From Propionibacteriaceae bacterium (GTDB lineage: Bacteria; Actinomycetota; Actinomycetes; Propionibacteriales; Propionibacteriaceae), in assembly GCA_009781325.1 (NCBI GenBank), contig WQYJ01000069.1, positions 1 through 9,613 on the forward strand: DNA of 9,613 nucleotides, written 5' to 3'. Under the pieces are notes generated by a model. The model was not told the origin of the DNA. It was given only the letters and a program-made list of their open reading frames with translations, and did no database searches. Positions 1-6,863 of the stretch are shown here, piece after piece (within the stretch, counting starts at the first letter, position 1; each line of letters opens with the position of its first letter). Position numbers and translations under genes: made by a program.

Positions 1-1
1 A

Positions 2-586
2 AGACTAGTTAGACCTCGAAAGTCAGCACCTATGGTGATGATCAATGGAGTTCTTTGTACGGACCTCGCCTATTGCTGGCTTCATCTTGCTTCCGAATGT
101 AATCTCGATGAACTCATTGAGGTGGCCGATTCAATGACACGCCGCCAGAAACCTGTTACTTCGATAGAGGCCTTGGGCGCAGCAATAGAAGCAAATCCCC
201 GTGCACGAGGAGTTTCACGGGCACGCTCTGCCTTGCAACTAGTTGTCCCTGGTACTGACTCCATACCTGAGACAGATCTCCGACTACTTCTCATAAGGTC
301 CCGTCTTCCAAATCTTGCCCTAACAGTTAATCTCCCGATTACGAATGATTCCGGCAAACTCCTCTTTTGGCTTGATTTGGCTGATGTGAGGACGAAGACG
401 GCGATTGAGTACGACGGAGCCAATCACGTCGGAGATCGTGCCCGAATGGAGCGTGATGCATCGCGCCGCAGATACCTTGAGGATCGAGGCTGGCGGATAA
501 TAACCGTCACCTCCGCCGACCTCTACCAAAATCCAATGAGCATCATCGCCTCAGTTCAAGTTGCGCTTTCGCGCCATCCCTCCTAG
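2..586 (+). CDS. DUF559 / PD-(D/E)XK nuclease-like protein, 5' partial
   Basis: The reading frame is open to the left edge, adding about ten in-frame residues before the first internal ATG at 32. Actinobacterial DUF559 proteins are usually nearer 300 residues, so the true start is probably outside the window and about 195 C-terminal residues are seen. The segment with DLA and DELIEVADSM (about 11-35 from the ATG) matches the helical middle part of the family. The C-terminal half carries the nuclease-like pattern: Glu80 in PETDLRLLL, Asp115 in FWLDLAD, IEYDG with Glu126 and Asp128, then ERD..RRR and GWRIITVT. The fold is Vsr-like and acts on DNA in related families, but the biological role of DUF559 proteins is mostly unknown; some carry an AbiEi-type N-terminal region, which would lie outside this window. 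The gene converges on the leftward array and appears unrelated to it. Family assignment is fairly sure; activity is inferred. Confidence 0.8.
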   Translation, partial: RLVRPRKSAPMVMINGVLCTDLAYCWLHLASECNLDELIEVADSMTRRQKPVTSIEALGAAIEANPRARGVSRARSALQLVVPGTDSIPETDLRLLLIRSRLPNLALTVNLPITNDSGKLLFWLDLADVRTKTAIEYDGANHVGDRARMERDASRRRYLEDRGWRIITVTSADLYQNPMSIIASVQVALSRHPS

Positions 587-652
587 GGATCATCAATTGC
601 CTTCATACCCACTAGTCACCCGGTTGAAGCTTATCCCCTCATCCACATTCTA

Positions 653-807
653 GCGGTGGGTTTTGTCAGGAAAAAGAGCAAAAACCCACCACAGGGAAGA
701 GGACGGTGACAAAACCCACCGCAGCACCAAGGACGGTGACAAAACCCACCGCAGCGGAGGGGTGGGGCGAGGACACAACCCACCGCAGCGGAGGGGTGGG
801 GCGAGGA
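653..807. repeat. Short GC-rich tandem repeat with an inverted flanking copy
   Basis: Four degenerate units begin near 681, 711, 741 and 775, with spacings of 30, 30 and 34 bp. Each carries the core aaaacccaccgcagc or a close variant. The second and third starts share ggacggtgac just upstream, while the last two units share a G-rich tail, ggaggggtggggcgagga. A 16-bp sequence at 653-668 is the exact reverse complement of 707-722 and again of 737-752, so long hairpins could form in single strands. The block lies beyond the terminator of the leftward array and after the end of the DUF559 gene. No convincing gene is present. In-frame readings give low-complexity peptides because the 30-bp period is a multiple of three. 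Confidence 0.8.
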
Positions 808-886
808 AAAAACAACCTCCCTCGAAAGCCGTACAGTTGCTGGCAGGAATGGTGAGAGGGGTGCTACTGTACGGGTTTCGAGGGAG
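807..886 (-). terminator. Intrinsic terminator of the leftward gene array
   Basis: Arms at 817-837 and 866-886 pair over 20 of 21 positions, with a single G-G mismatch at 828/875 and a 28-nt loop. On the minus strand the stem is followed by TTG and then six T residues (807-812 on plus), the form of a Rho-independent terminator. It begins 20 nt after the stop codon of the small gene at 907-1167, so it marks the end of the leftward transcription unit. On the plus strand the stem is followed by a G-run, not a T-run, so it is unlikely to end the converging DUF559 gene equally well. The loop is longer than usual. Confidence 0.8.
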
Positions 887-906
887 ATTGGGGGGAAATG
901 AGCCTT

Positions 907-1167
907 TTAGGCGACGAATCCGCAGAAGGCGCCTAGCGGGGTTACGCTTCCGGACTGGAGGGTGGCCCAGCGGCTGGCAAGGATTCGGCTGACTTCGGGG
1001 TCGCCGAAGGAGTCTAACCATGGAAAGATCGCTGGATCGGTTCCGGCATGGGCTGCCACCCACCTGCGGAGGGTGGGGTGGTACTGCGCAATCATGGTTA
1101 GATCGGAAGCAGAAGTCGATTGGTTTCCGACTAACTGAGCGGCGGTATTAAAATCCGTGAGCTTCAT
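907..1167 (-). CDS. Stand-alone LRV-like helical module protein (86 aa)
   Basis: Residues 1-66 align without gaps to the cytoplasmic N-terminal module of the four complete large proteins upstream, sharing DL..IAQYHP.LR..VA.H, DPA.F.WL and GDPEVS. After residue 66 the linker, transmembrane helix and propeller are absent. They are replaced by about 20 residues ending GAFCGFVA with no counterpart in the other genes. The start is supported by AAGGAG at 1176-1181, eight bases before the ATG, and the stop is followed closely by the array terminator. It is the last gene of the array, 103 bp after its neighbour. It could be a real small cytoplasmic protein that binds or competes with the tails of the membrane paralogues, or a shortened remnant of a longer copy. 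The intact ribosome site and frame favour an expressed gene, but its function is unknown. Confidence 0.75.
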   Translation of the reverse strand: MKLTDFNTAAQLVGNQSTSASDLTMIAQYHPTLRRWVAAHAGTDPAIFPWLDSFGDPEVSRILASRWATLQSGSVTPLGAFCGFVA

Positions 1168-1270
1168 CGTCTTCTCTCCTTCGTCGTTGAGGTCGAATAG
1201 GTTCGCCGTAAGTAACTCCTGCCAAGGGGGTCACCTGGTCACACGACTCAGCAAATTCTTAGGAACCTCA

Positions 1271-2938
1271 TTAGTTTTCGTCTATTGGGAAGTACGCGAT
1301 GACTGCGTCTCGATCTCCGCATGAAGCAGGCAAGTTTCCATTGGTGGAAAAAACGTCACCAACTACGATGATCCCGAGTGAGTTCGCTGCAAGCCCACTG
1401 AATACATCGGTACCACTTCCTCCAAAGGTGCTTGCCCGCCGTAGTGTTCCCTTGGCATTTATCTGGGCCACAACACCATTAGCACCGACTGTAACTCCTG
1501 GAAAAACCGATGGAAAGTCGCCATCCCCAGAGGTGGTTGACCCAACAGTGAAAAACTGATTATCGACAACAGCCACCGTATGGAAAACTTCGCCGCCATT
1601 CCCTCCATATGAATAACCCGACACGAGTTTTCCTTGACCATCGATGATGGCTAAGATCGCGTTTTCTTGTCCTTGACTCGGAAACACTTCGCTTTCTGGA
1701 CCAGCTTCCCCAACCGCGACGATGCCGTCTTCGAAAGACGCTACGCCACGGAAGGAGTTGAAACCACCGCCGCCATAGGTCTGTTTCCATATCAACACAC
1801 CATCGGATGACAACTTCATGACTAAAGCCTCTGCATGGTGGAAGTAATTTTCGTCACTAAAGTCTTCCTCCCCAAGCGTATTCTGGCCAACGAGGTAGAT
1901 GTCGCCGGAAGGTGTTGTTGTAATACCGCCGATATAGTCGACTTCATCAAATTCTGTGTACCATCTGGGTGAACCATCATCATTGAATTGGGCAGCGAAA
2001 TATCTCCAATCACTTAAGTACCCAAAGATTGTAATATGCCCCTGCTGATCAACGCTGATACCTCGAAGGGTTGTAAAACGTCCTTCCACTTCACGAGGTC
2101 CAGTAGAAGTCCAGAGCACCCCTCCATCATCGCCTAGCTTCATCAATAGGGGTTCACGGTTAACAAGATCATTCAGTATCCGACCAGCGATGACCACAGT
2201 GTCATCACCTGCACTGGCAATCGAATCGAACTCATATCCCGCAAATCTCCGAAGAGAGATGAGTTCTCCCGTGGGATCATAGACTGCCGTAATCCCACCA
2301 GCAATCTCGTCGCTGGAAAAGTCGGCGAAGTCGTAATCCCACGACGTTGATGCCCCAATTGCAATGATGTTTCCACTCTCGGTAACTGCAACGTCAAAGA
2401 AGCCATCCCAATTACTGCCGCACAGAGTGCTTACCCACCCAATCTGGAAATCCCCAGGAGTGGATGCTCCATCTTGGTGAAAAAGGTCCGTGAACACCAC
2501 TAAACAAGATGCCACTAAGCCAACGGCGAGCACTACGGCGAGCCCCGCGATGAGATTCCGAGATTTGCGCTTAGACGGTGTGGACGGTGGTGTTGAGGGT
2601 AGTTGCTGACCATCTGAATGCATCGGCATTTGCGGATTGGAGTGAACTGCATTCTGGCTAAGTGCCAACGGAGATTGGTAGTCAACAAAATCAACCGGCA
2701 TTGAGATTGGGCTGACAGCACTTGACTGACTTGTCACCCTTCTTTTCGCAATTATTCCCGACACGGCAGGATCCCCCAGCGCATCCAGCCAATCGAAGAG
2801 TGCTGGATCGGTCTGTGGATGCGAAGCCACTTGGGCCCGCAGACTGGGGTGACACTGGGCGATCTTCATCAGATCACCAGAGGATGCGGACATATCTCCA
2901 AGCAACTTTGAGGCTGCTGCAAAATCAGTGAGGTCCAT
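1271..2938 (-). CDS. Membrane-anchored beta-propeller protein, LRV-like N-terminus (555 aa)
   Basis: Order of parts: helical LRV-like module (1-67); Ser/Pro-rich linker (68-121); basic KRKSR (123-127); one transmembrane helix (about 129-149); exported domain (150-555). There is no signal-peptidase site, so the charge pattern suggests the N-terminus inside and the C-terminus outside. The exported part has seven repeats of about 50-60 residues with the theme 'G.I..G....D....A.....G.L.W....GG', as in SBBP-type seven-bladed propellers. Its only exported cysteines are Cys173 (STLCGS) and Cys540 (PASCGD), one at each end of the propeller. AAAGGAG at 2945-2951, six bases upstream, supports the start. 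The gene lies 46 bp after the stop of the preceding paralogue, consistent with co-transcription. The family is not one I can name. Surface binding or sensing is inferred from the architecture; no catalytic motif is seen. Confidence 0.85.
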   Translation of the reverse strand: MDLTDFAAASKLLGDMSASSGDLMKIAQCHPSLRAQVASHPQTDPALFDWLDALGDPAVSGIIAKRRVTSQSSAVSPISMPVDFVDYQSPLALSQNAVHSNPQMPMHSDGQQLPSTPPSTPSKRKSRNLIAGLAVVLAVGLVASCLVVFTDLFHQDGASTPGDFQIGWVSTLCGSNWDGFFDVAVTESGNIIAIGASTSWDYDFADFSSDEIAGGITAVYDPTGELISLRRFAGYEFDSIASAGDDTVVIAGRILNDLVNREPLLMKLGDDGGVLWTSTGPREVEGRFTTLRGISVDQQGHITIFGYLSDWRYFAAQFNDDGSPRWYTEFDEVDYIGGITTTPSGDIYLVGQNTLGEEDFSDENYFHHAEALVMKLSSDGVLIWKQTYGGGGFNSFRGVASFEDGIVAVGEAGPESEVFPSQGQENAILAIIDGQGKLVSGYSYGGNGGEVFHTVAVVDNQFFTVGSTTSGDGDFPSVFPGVTVGANGVVAQINAKGTLRRASTFGGSGTDVFSGLAANSLGIIVVGDVFSTNGNLPASCGDRDAVIAYFPIDEN

Positions 2939-2966
2939 CCGGGACTCCTTTCCCTTGAGGTGTGGA
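2760..2966 (-). repeat. Duplicated 5' gene module, copy 1 (partner at 4507-4713)
   Basis: This segment covers codons 1-60, the start and the ribosome site of the 555-aa gene. It aligns without gaps at an offset of 1747 bp to 4507-4713 in the upstream paralogue. I count by hand roughly 24 differences in about 200 bases. A block of more than 25 bases spanning the start codon and ribosome site is identical. Confidence 0.8.
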
Positions 2967-2986
2967 TCGGGTGGTAGACACCGATC
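2965..2986. other. Small intergenic hairpin between two array genes
   Basis: The arms gatcgggtg (2965-2973) and caccgatc (2979-2986) pair over eight bases with one bulged G and a five-base loop. The hairpin overlaps the stop codon of the upstream gene (2985-2987) and lies just before the ribosome site of the next. No T-run follows, so it is not a normal terminator. It could tune translation or mRNA stability, or be chance. Confidence 0.35.
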
Positions 2987-4685
2987 AGCGGAATGGGATG
3001 TAGAGGACGTAAGCGTCTCCTTCTCCGCAGGTAGATGGGAGGTTGGAGTAATGGAGACTGCCTCCTCCTACTACGATCAAACCTGTTGCGGACGTCGCAA
3101 CTGCATCTGCCCAGCCAAATTGTTGGAGGTCAAACACGTCTGCCCATGCCATGGTTCCCTCAGAGTTGAACTGCGCTAGAAAACTTGCTTGTAGGTACTC
3201 ATCCAGCGGACCAGACGGAAAGTCGCCGTCTAGTGATGTCGTAGTTCCAACAACCATTACTTCCGAGTTGGGTAGCGCCGCGACATAGTGGAACTGGTCA
3301 ATTCCGCTTCCGCCGAACTTCTTGGTCCAGATCAACTCCCCAGACATATCGATTTTGGCGAGTACTGCCTGACCATCTTGGGTTGGCTCATGGGGATTCC
3401 ACCCTTCTGATCCCGACACACCGGCGACAATAACGCCATCGGGGGTGCTGATCACGCTGGAAAACTCATTGTAAAGCTCATCGCCATAGGCCTGTCGCCA
3501 CAGCAACTCCCCCTCTGCTGAGAACATCATCGCAACGGAATCGACCAGGTCACCGTCATTGACAGGGTCCCGCTCATACATGCCAACAGCGATAACCCTG
3601 CCATCCTGGAGCGTCGTGACATCAGTGATCCATCTCACATCGAGTATCGGCGTGAACCACTTCAGGGTGCCAGCCTCGTCGAGTTGGGTGACGAAGAATT
3701 CTCCATCGTTTTCTAGAAAAACCCCTGTCATCGTGATGAATCCACGCTCACTGACGGAAACACTGGTGTAGTAGAGAATGTGCTTGTTCACTCCATCAAT
3801 CCCTGTAAGAGTCCACAGGGTGTTTCCGCTGGTATCCATCTTCATGGCATAAGGGGTGTTCCTTTGACTCCCGTAATTCTCATATCCAGCAATGACGACT
3901 GTGTCATCTGGACCGATGGCTATTTCGGAAAAATCGTGACCGGGATATGCACTCATGGACCGATAGTTTCCATCTGCATCGAAGAAGGCAACAATGCCAT
4001 CTCGATAAACATGGCCATCTTCATTCTCTAAGGGGACATTGTTTGAATAGTCATAATCATGGGATTCGGAATGGCCGATTGCGATGATTGTGCCATCGGA
4101 GGCAACCACAACATCCGTGAAGCCATCGTACTCACTGCCGCACAAGGAAGTTATCCATCCGGGAAGGGGGAACTCGGGTAGTGGTTCCGGCTCGGTGGGC
4201 GCGTTCGTCGGTGTTGAGCTTTGGGTTGGTTCCTGTTGGGTGGTGGGAAGCCAATCGAAGAGGTACGCCATGCCGGCCGTGACGAGCCCAAGTACGACAA
4301 TGGTGATGACCACGACGAGCCCCGTACGTGATTTCTTTGCTGGTGCTGGGGAGAGTGCAACGGATGCAGTTGGCGGAACAGGTGGTGCCGACAGGGCCGG
4401 GGAGCTCGCAGGGGGAACCAGATCAACGCTCATTGGCTGTGGAACCTCCTGCTCAGCAGTGGTAACCGACGCAGGCATCGACGCACGTCTGTCTGCGATG
4501 ATTTCTGACACGGCAGGATCCCCCAGCGCATCCAGCCAATCAAAGAGTGCTGGATCTGTCTGCGGATGCGAAGCCACCAACGTTCGCAGACTGGGGTGAT
4601 ACTGGGCAATCTTCATCAGATCACCAGAGGATGCTGACATATCTCCGACAAGCTTCGCCGCTGCAGAAAAATTAGTGAGGTCCAT
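2985..4685 (-). CDS. Membrane-anchored beta-propeller protein, LRV-like N-terminus (566 aa)
   Basis: Parts: LRV-like module (1-67), Pro/Ala/Ser linker (68-115), KKSR (117-120), transmembrane helix (about 121-143), then a Thr/Pro-rich stalk (about 147-174) and seven propeller repeats. The stalk is longer than in the other complete paralogues and may lift the propeller away from the membrane. Exported cysteines are Cys182 (TSLCGS) and Cys553 (PSTCGE). The blade theme is clear in GRVIAVG, VMVVGTTTSLDGDFPSG and GLIVVGG, with recurring G.L.W strands. AAAGGAG at 4692-4698, six bases from the ATG, fixes the start. The first 200 or so bases, including the ribosome site, closely match the next gene in the array (1271-2938), while the exported domains differ far more. 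A 436-bp gap lies upstream, so this gene may have its own promoter, although none is obvious. Function is unknown. Confidence 0.85.
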   Translation of the reverse strand: MDLTNFSAAAKLVGDMSASSGDLMKIAQYHPSLRTLVASHPQTDPALFDWLDALGDPAVSEIIADRRASMPASVTTAEQEVPQPMSVDLVPPASSPALSAPPVPPTASVALSPAPAKKSRTGLVVVITIVVLGLVTAGMAYLFDWLPTTQQEPTQSSTPTNAPTEPEPLPEFPLPGWITSLCGSEYDGFTDVVVASDGTIIAIGHSESHDYDYSNNVPLENEDGHVYRDGIVAFFDADGNYRSMSAYPGHDFSEIAIGPDDTVVIAGYENYGSQRNTPYAMKMDTSGNTLWTLTGIDGVNKHILYYTSVSVSERGFITMTGVFLENDGEFFVTQLDEAGTLKWFTPILDVRWITDVTTLQDGRVIAVGMYERDPVNDGDLVDSVAMMFSAEGELLWRQAYGDELYNEFSSVISTPDGVIVAGVSGSEGWNPHEPTQDGQAVLAKIDMSGELIWTKKFGGSGIDQFHYVAALPNSEVMVVGTTTSLDGDFPSGPLDEYLQASFLAQFNSEGTMAWADVFDLQQFGWADAVATSATGLIVVGGGSLHYSNLPSTCGEGDAYVLYIPFR

Positions 4686-4713
4686 CCGGGACTCCTTTCC
4701 CTTGACCTGTGAC
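4507..4713 (-). repeat. Duplicated 5' gene module, copy 2 (partner at 2760-2966)
   Basis: This is the matching copy at the start of the 566-aa gene. Similarity stops a few bases upstream of the ribosome site and fades after the helical module, so the duplicated unit corresponds to the leader plus the cytoplasmic domain, not the whole gene. Confidence 0.8.
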
Positions 4714-5121
4714 TACCCTGACACCTGCGTCAAGGATTCACACTCCCATTTTTCCGCAGGTCATGATGGTCCTAGAACCGAAAACCAGCTTTCTTATCGT
4801 CATCTTCTGATGTTCTTTGCTGAATCTCAGACAATGGAAAATGAGGAGCCCTCCAACTGAGTTGGGATTTGGGTCATGTGTTTACCTAAATCCACCGATC
4901 CGAGGTGGGTTCGGTCCTGCTTTTATGAACTCACCCGCGGTCATCCTGCCGTCAGGCAGGACCTCCGGCAGCCACACTAGGGACTCAACCCAAACTGCCT
5001 TCCCCCACTCCATACGTCGGCTTCCGGAGGTCCTGCCTGCGGCAGGATGACCAGGGAGAAGGTAAATGGAGATTGTTATTGACCATTACTTGACGGTGCG
5101 GACGTATTCGAGGGTTGTTTC
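4686..5121. other. 436-bp intergenic gap with several palindromes, no gene
   Basis: This is by far the longest gap in the array. The stretch nearest the 2985-4685 gene (4686-4850) shows only the ribosome site and no clear promoter. A TTGACG reads leftward at about 4730-4735 but lacks a good -10 at the usual spacing. Short inverted repeats follow: ccaactgagttgg at 4853-4865, and ccacc/ggtgg at 4892-4896 and 4904-4908. The main structure is the 114-bp palindromic element at 4939-5052. The remaining 69 bp to the stop of the next gene hold nothing I recognise. Short frames here have no ribosome site or family resemblance. Confidence 0.6.
4939..5052. repeat. 114-bp palindromic element with nested inverted repeats
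   Basis: The left arm (4939-4968) and right arm (5024-5052) are inverted copies that match throughout, except for one extra T in the left arm. A further four pairs (4970-4973 with 5019-5022) extend the stem past a C/T mismatch. Each arm is itself palindromic: cctgcc-gtca-ggcagg in the left arm, and its counterpart with a three-base loop in the right. The central loop is about 45 bases and has no coding content. There is no T-run at either end, so it is not a plain terminator. The form fits a REP- or MITE-like non-coding mobile repeat, or a large mRNA-stabilising hairpin. I see no target-site duplication. Confidence 0.75.
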
Positions 5122-6807
5122 CTAGATCGTCGGAATGAACGCGATGACGGCATCAGAGAGGGCGCAAGCTGCTGGAAGGTTGCCATCTGAGGATGATGTT
5201 GCCCCGACGACAATAACTCCAGCCGCGGTCGCTGTTACTCGTTCTATATGGTCAAAACTGCTTCCGCCCAGCACGTTGGCCCATACTATGGCTCCAAGCT
5301 CATCGAACTGAGCGACAAAGCTGTCCATGGGCAGATCCGGGCCTGTGTACTGGGAGCCGAAATCACCGTCAGTGGAGCTGGTTAATCCGACACCGACGAA
5401 GGATGTTGGAGATACTGCGATCACATCAGTGAGGAACTCTGTGCCTGCTCCGCCATAGGTACGCGCCCAGGACATTTCACCAGATGGATCGATAAGCGCC
5501 ACAACTGCGTCCGTACCACCCCTCGATGGGAAAACGCTGCCTTCGATCGCGTCTCCCCCTCCGACAGCGAGGATGTTGTTTCCGAGCATGGTCACCCCGT
5601 CAAAACTGTTGAATCCGGCTCCGCCATAGGAGTTTTGCCATTTCTGTTCACCCTCCGCTGAGAACATCATCGCGAAGCCATCCGAATCTGCATTGCTTCC
5701 ACCGGGGCGAATTGTTGAACCAACAGCTACCACATCGTTTGCCTTGGTTGTCGTGAGGTTGACAATACGGTGGATGGAGTCAACGGGATAGATCCATCTG
5801 GATTTGCCTCTCTCATCAAGCTGAGCGATGAAGCTTGTCGAATCTGTCATCGTGCCCATCACAGCGATATCGCCTGACTCATTGACTGCAGCGTGGAAAA
5901 CACTGCCGAGGCGCCCCTCCCAGCCTTCGAAACCATAAACAGTCCAAAGTGTGCTGACATGGATGCGCCACCCAGGCTCAGTCACCTCGATAGTAATACT
6001 CAGTTTCTCAATGTAGGGGCTCGGGTCTCCTGTGCTGTTTTCTGTACGGCCAACGATGACAACATTACCGTCGTTGTCTGTGGTTACTCCGTAGTATGAA
6101 ACCTTCGAATCTCCTCTCATGAAAACCAGTTCACCGTTAGCATCGAAGACTGCGAGGATAGCGTGGGGGCTACTGTTCAAGACAACATCAGCAAAGTCAT
6201 GATCGGGAGAGGATGAGCCTCCGATGGCAACGATCAAGCCATTCCCATCGACCGTAACACCGGAGAACGCGTCGTCATCAAAGCCGCAGAGCGTATGAGC
6301 CCACCCAATCCCTGCACTCGAAGGATCGCTTGGAGGGGTATAGGGGGGGTCGCTCGGTTGTGTATCCCCGCCGAACACATCGGTGAAAAACACCAGGTAG
6401 GCAGCAACTAGCCCGACCACCACGAGAACCACCACGCAGATCAACAGAATCGGAGATTTCCGCTGGGCAGGCGGTGCTCCATAGTTTGCCTGCGGTGGGT
6501 AGGGCGGGGGTACGGGGGGAGCTGCGCTTGCGTACTGCGGAGACGCAAAGGACTGTGCTGGCTGATAGCTGGGTGTCGGCGGGGGTGCGAATCCAGTGAA
6601 CTGCGCCTGTCTGGAAGCAATGATCCCCGAGAGTTGGGCATCGCCTAGAGACCCCAGCCAACCCAGGACGGTGTAATCAGCTTGAGGATGCTGGGCTACA
6701 AGCGTTCTCAAACTGGGGTGATACTGTGCGATCCTCATCAGATCCGAGGCAGGTGTAGACATGTTCGCAACAACGTGGGCAGCCGTCGCGTAATTACTGA
6801 GATCCAT
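5122..6807 (-). CDS. Membrane-anchored beta-propeller protein, LRV-like N-terminus (561 aa)
   Basis: Parts: LRV-like module (1-67, with DLMRIAQYHPSLRTLVA), a linker rich in Pro, Tyr and Gln (about 73-115), RKS, transmembrane helix (about 119-141), a short Pro-rich stalk and seven propeller repeats (about 168-561). Exported cysteines are Cys174 (HTLCGF) and Cys548 (PAACAL). The last repeats are the most SBBP-like, with GGAGTEFLTDV, TSSTDGDFGS and GVIVVGATSSSDGN. The second blade differs from the paralogues: the usual short 'DG' turn is replaced by a longer hairpin at about residues 270-286. The start is fixed by AAGGAG at 6814-6819, six bases before the ATG, and by alignment of MDL with the paralogues. 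It lies 56 bp after the stop of the preceding gene, consistent with co-transcription. Its sequence is about equally distant from the other two pairs. Function is unknown. Confidence 0.85.
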   Translation of the reverse strand: MDLSNYATAAHVVANMSTPASDLMRIAQYHPSLRTLVAQHPQADYTVLGWLGSLGDAQLSGIIASRQAQFTGFAPPPTPSYQPAQSFASPQYASAAPPVPPPYPPQANYGAPPAQRKSPILLICVVVLVVVGLVAAYLVFFTDVFGGDTQPSDPPYTPPSDPSSAGIGWAHTLCGFDDDAFSGVTVDGNGLIVAIGGSSSPDHDFADVVLNSSPHAILAVFDANGELVFMRGDSKVSYYGVTTDNDGNVVIVGRTENSTGDPSPYIEKLSITIEVTEPGWRIHVSTLWTVYGFEGWEGRLGSVFHAAVNESGDIAVMGTMTDSTSFIAQLDERGKSRWIYPVDSIHRIVNLTTTKANDVVAVGSTIRPGGSNADSDGFAMMFSAEGEQKWQNSYGGAGFNSFDGVTMLGNNILAVGGGDAIEGSVFPSRGGTDAVVALIDPSGEMSWARTYGGAGTEFLTDVIAVSPTSFVGVGLTSSTDGDFGSQYTGPDLPMDSFVAQFDELGAIVWANVLGGSSFDHIERVTATAAGVIVVGATSSSDGNLPAACALSDAVIAFIPTI

Positions 6808-6863
6808 GGGTGGCTCCTTCTTGGAAGATTCTAGGCAGCGATCACATCGTGTGAGTAGGACTG

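Noticed and set aside
681..807. CRISPR array
   Set aside because: The units are adjacent and degenerate, with changing spacing and shared tails; there are no unique spacers between constant repeats and no cas genes nearby.
663..992. Rightward 109-aa frame with repeated DGDKTHR
   Set aside because: It reads through the tandem repeat and the terminator hairpin, overlaps the small array gene, has low-complexity basic sequence and no clear ribosome site.
650..1063. Leftward 137-aa frame with repeated RWVLSP
   Set aside because: It overlaps the small LRV-like gene in another frame and continues through its terminator and the repeat block; the peptide repeats are a by-product of the DNA repeat.
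907..1167. Calling the small gene a pseudogene
   Set aside because: The frame, ribosome site and downstream terminator are intact and no decayed linker or propeller sequence follows; truncation remains possible but is not shown.
4084..4599. Rightward 171-aa frame
   Set aside because: It is antisense to the linker, transmembrane and module region of the 566-aa gene. Its Gly/Ala/Ser-rich sequence mirrors the Pro/Ala/Ser codons on the other strand.
4707..4735. Promoter reading leftward from TTGACG before the 566-aa gene
   Set aside because: The -35-like hexamer is good, but no acceptable -10 lies 16-18 bases downstream.
5079..5115. Rightward promoter from TTGACC or TTGACG
   Set aside because: Spacing to TATTCG is not standard, and it would drive antisense transcription into the end of the 561-aa gene.
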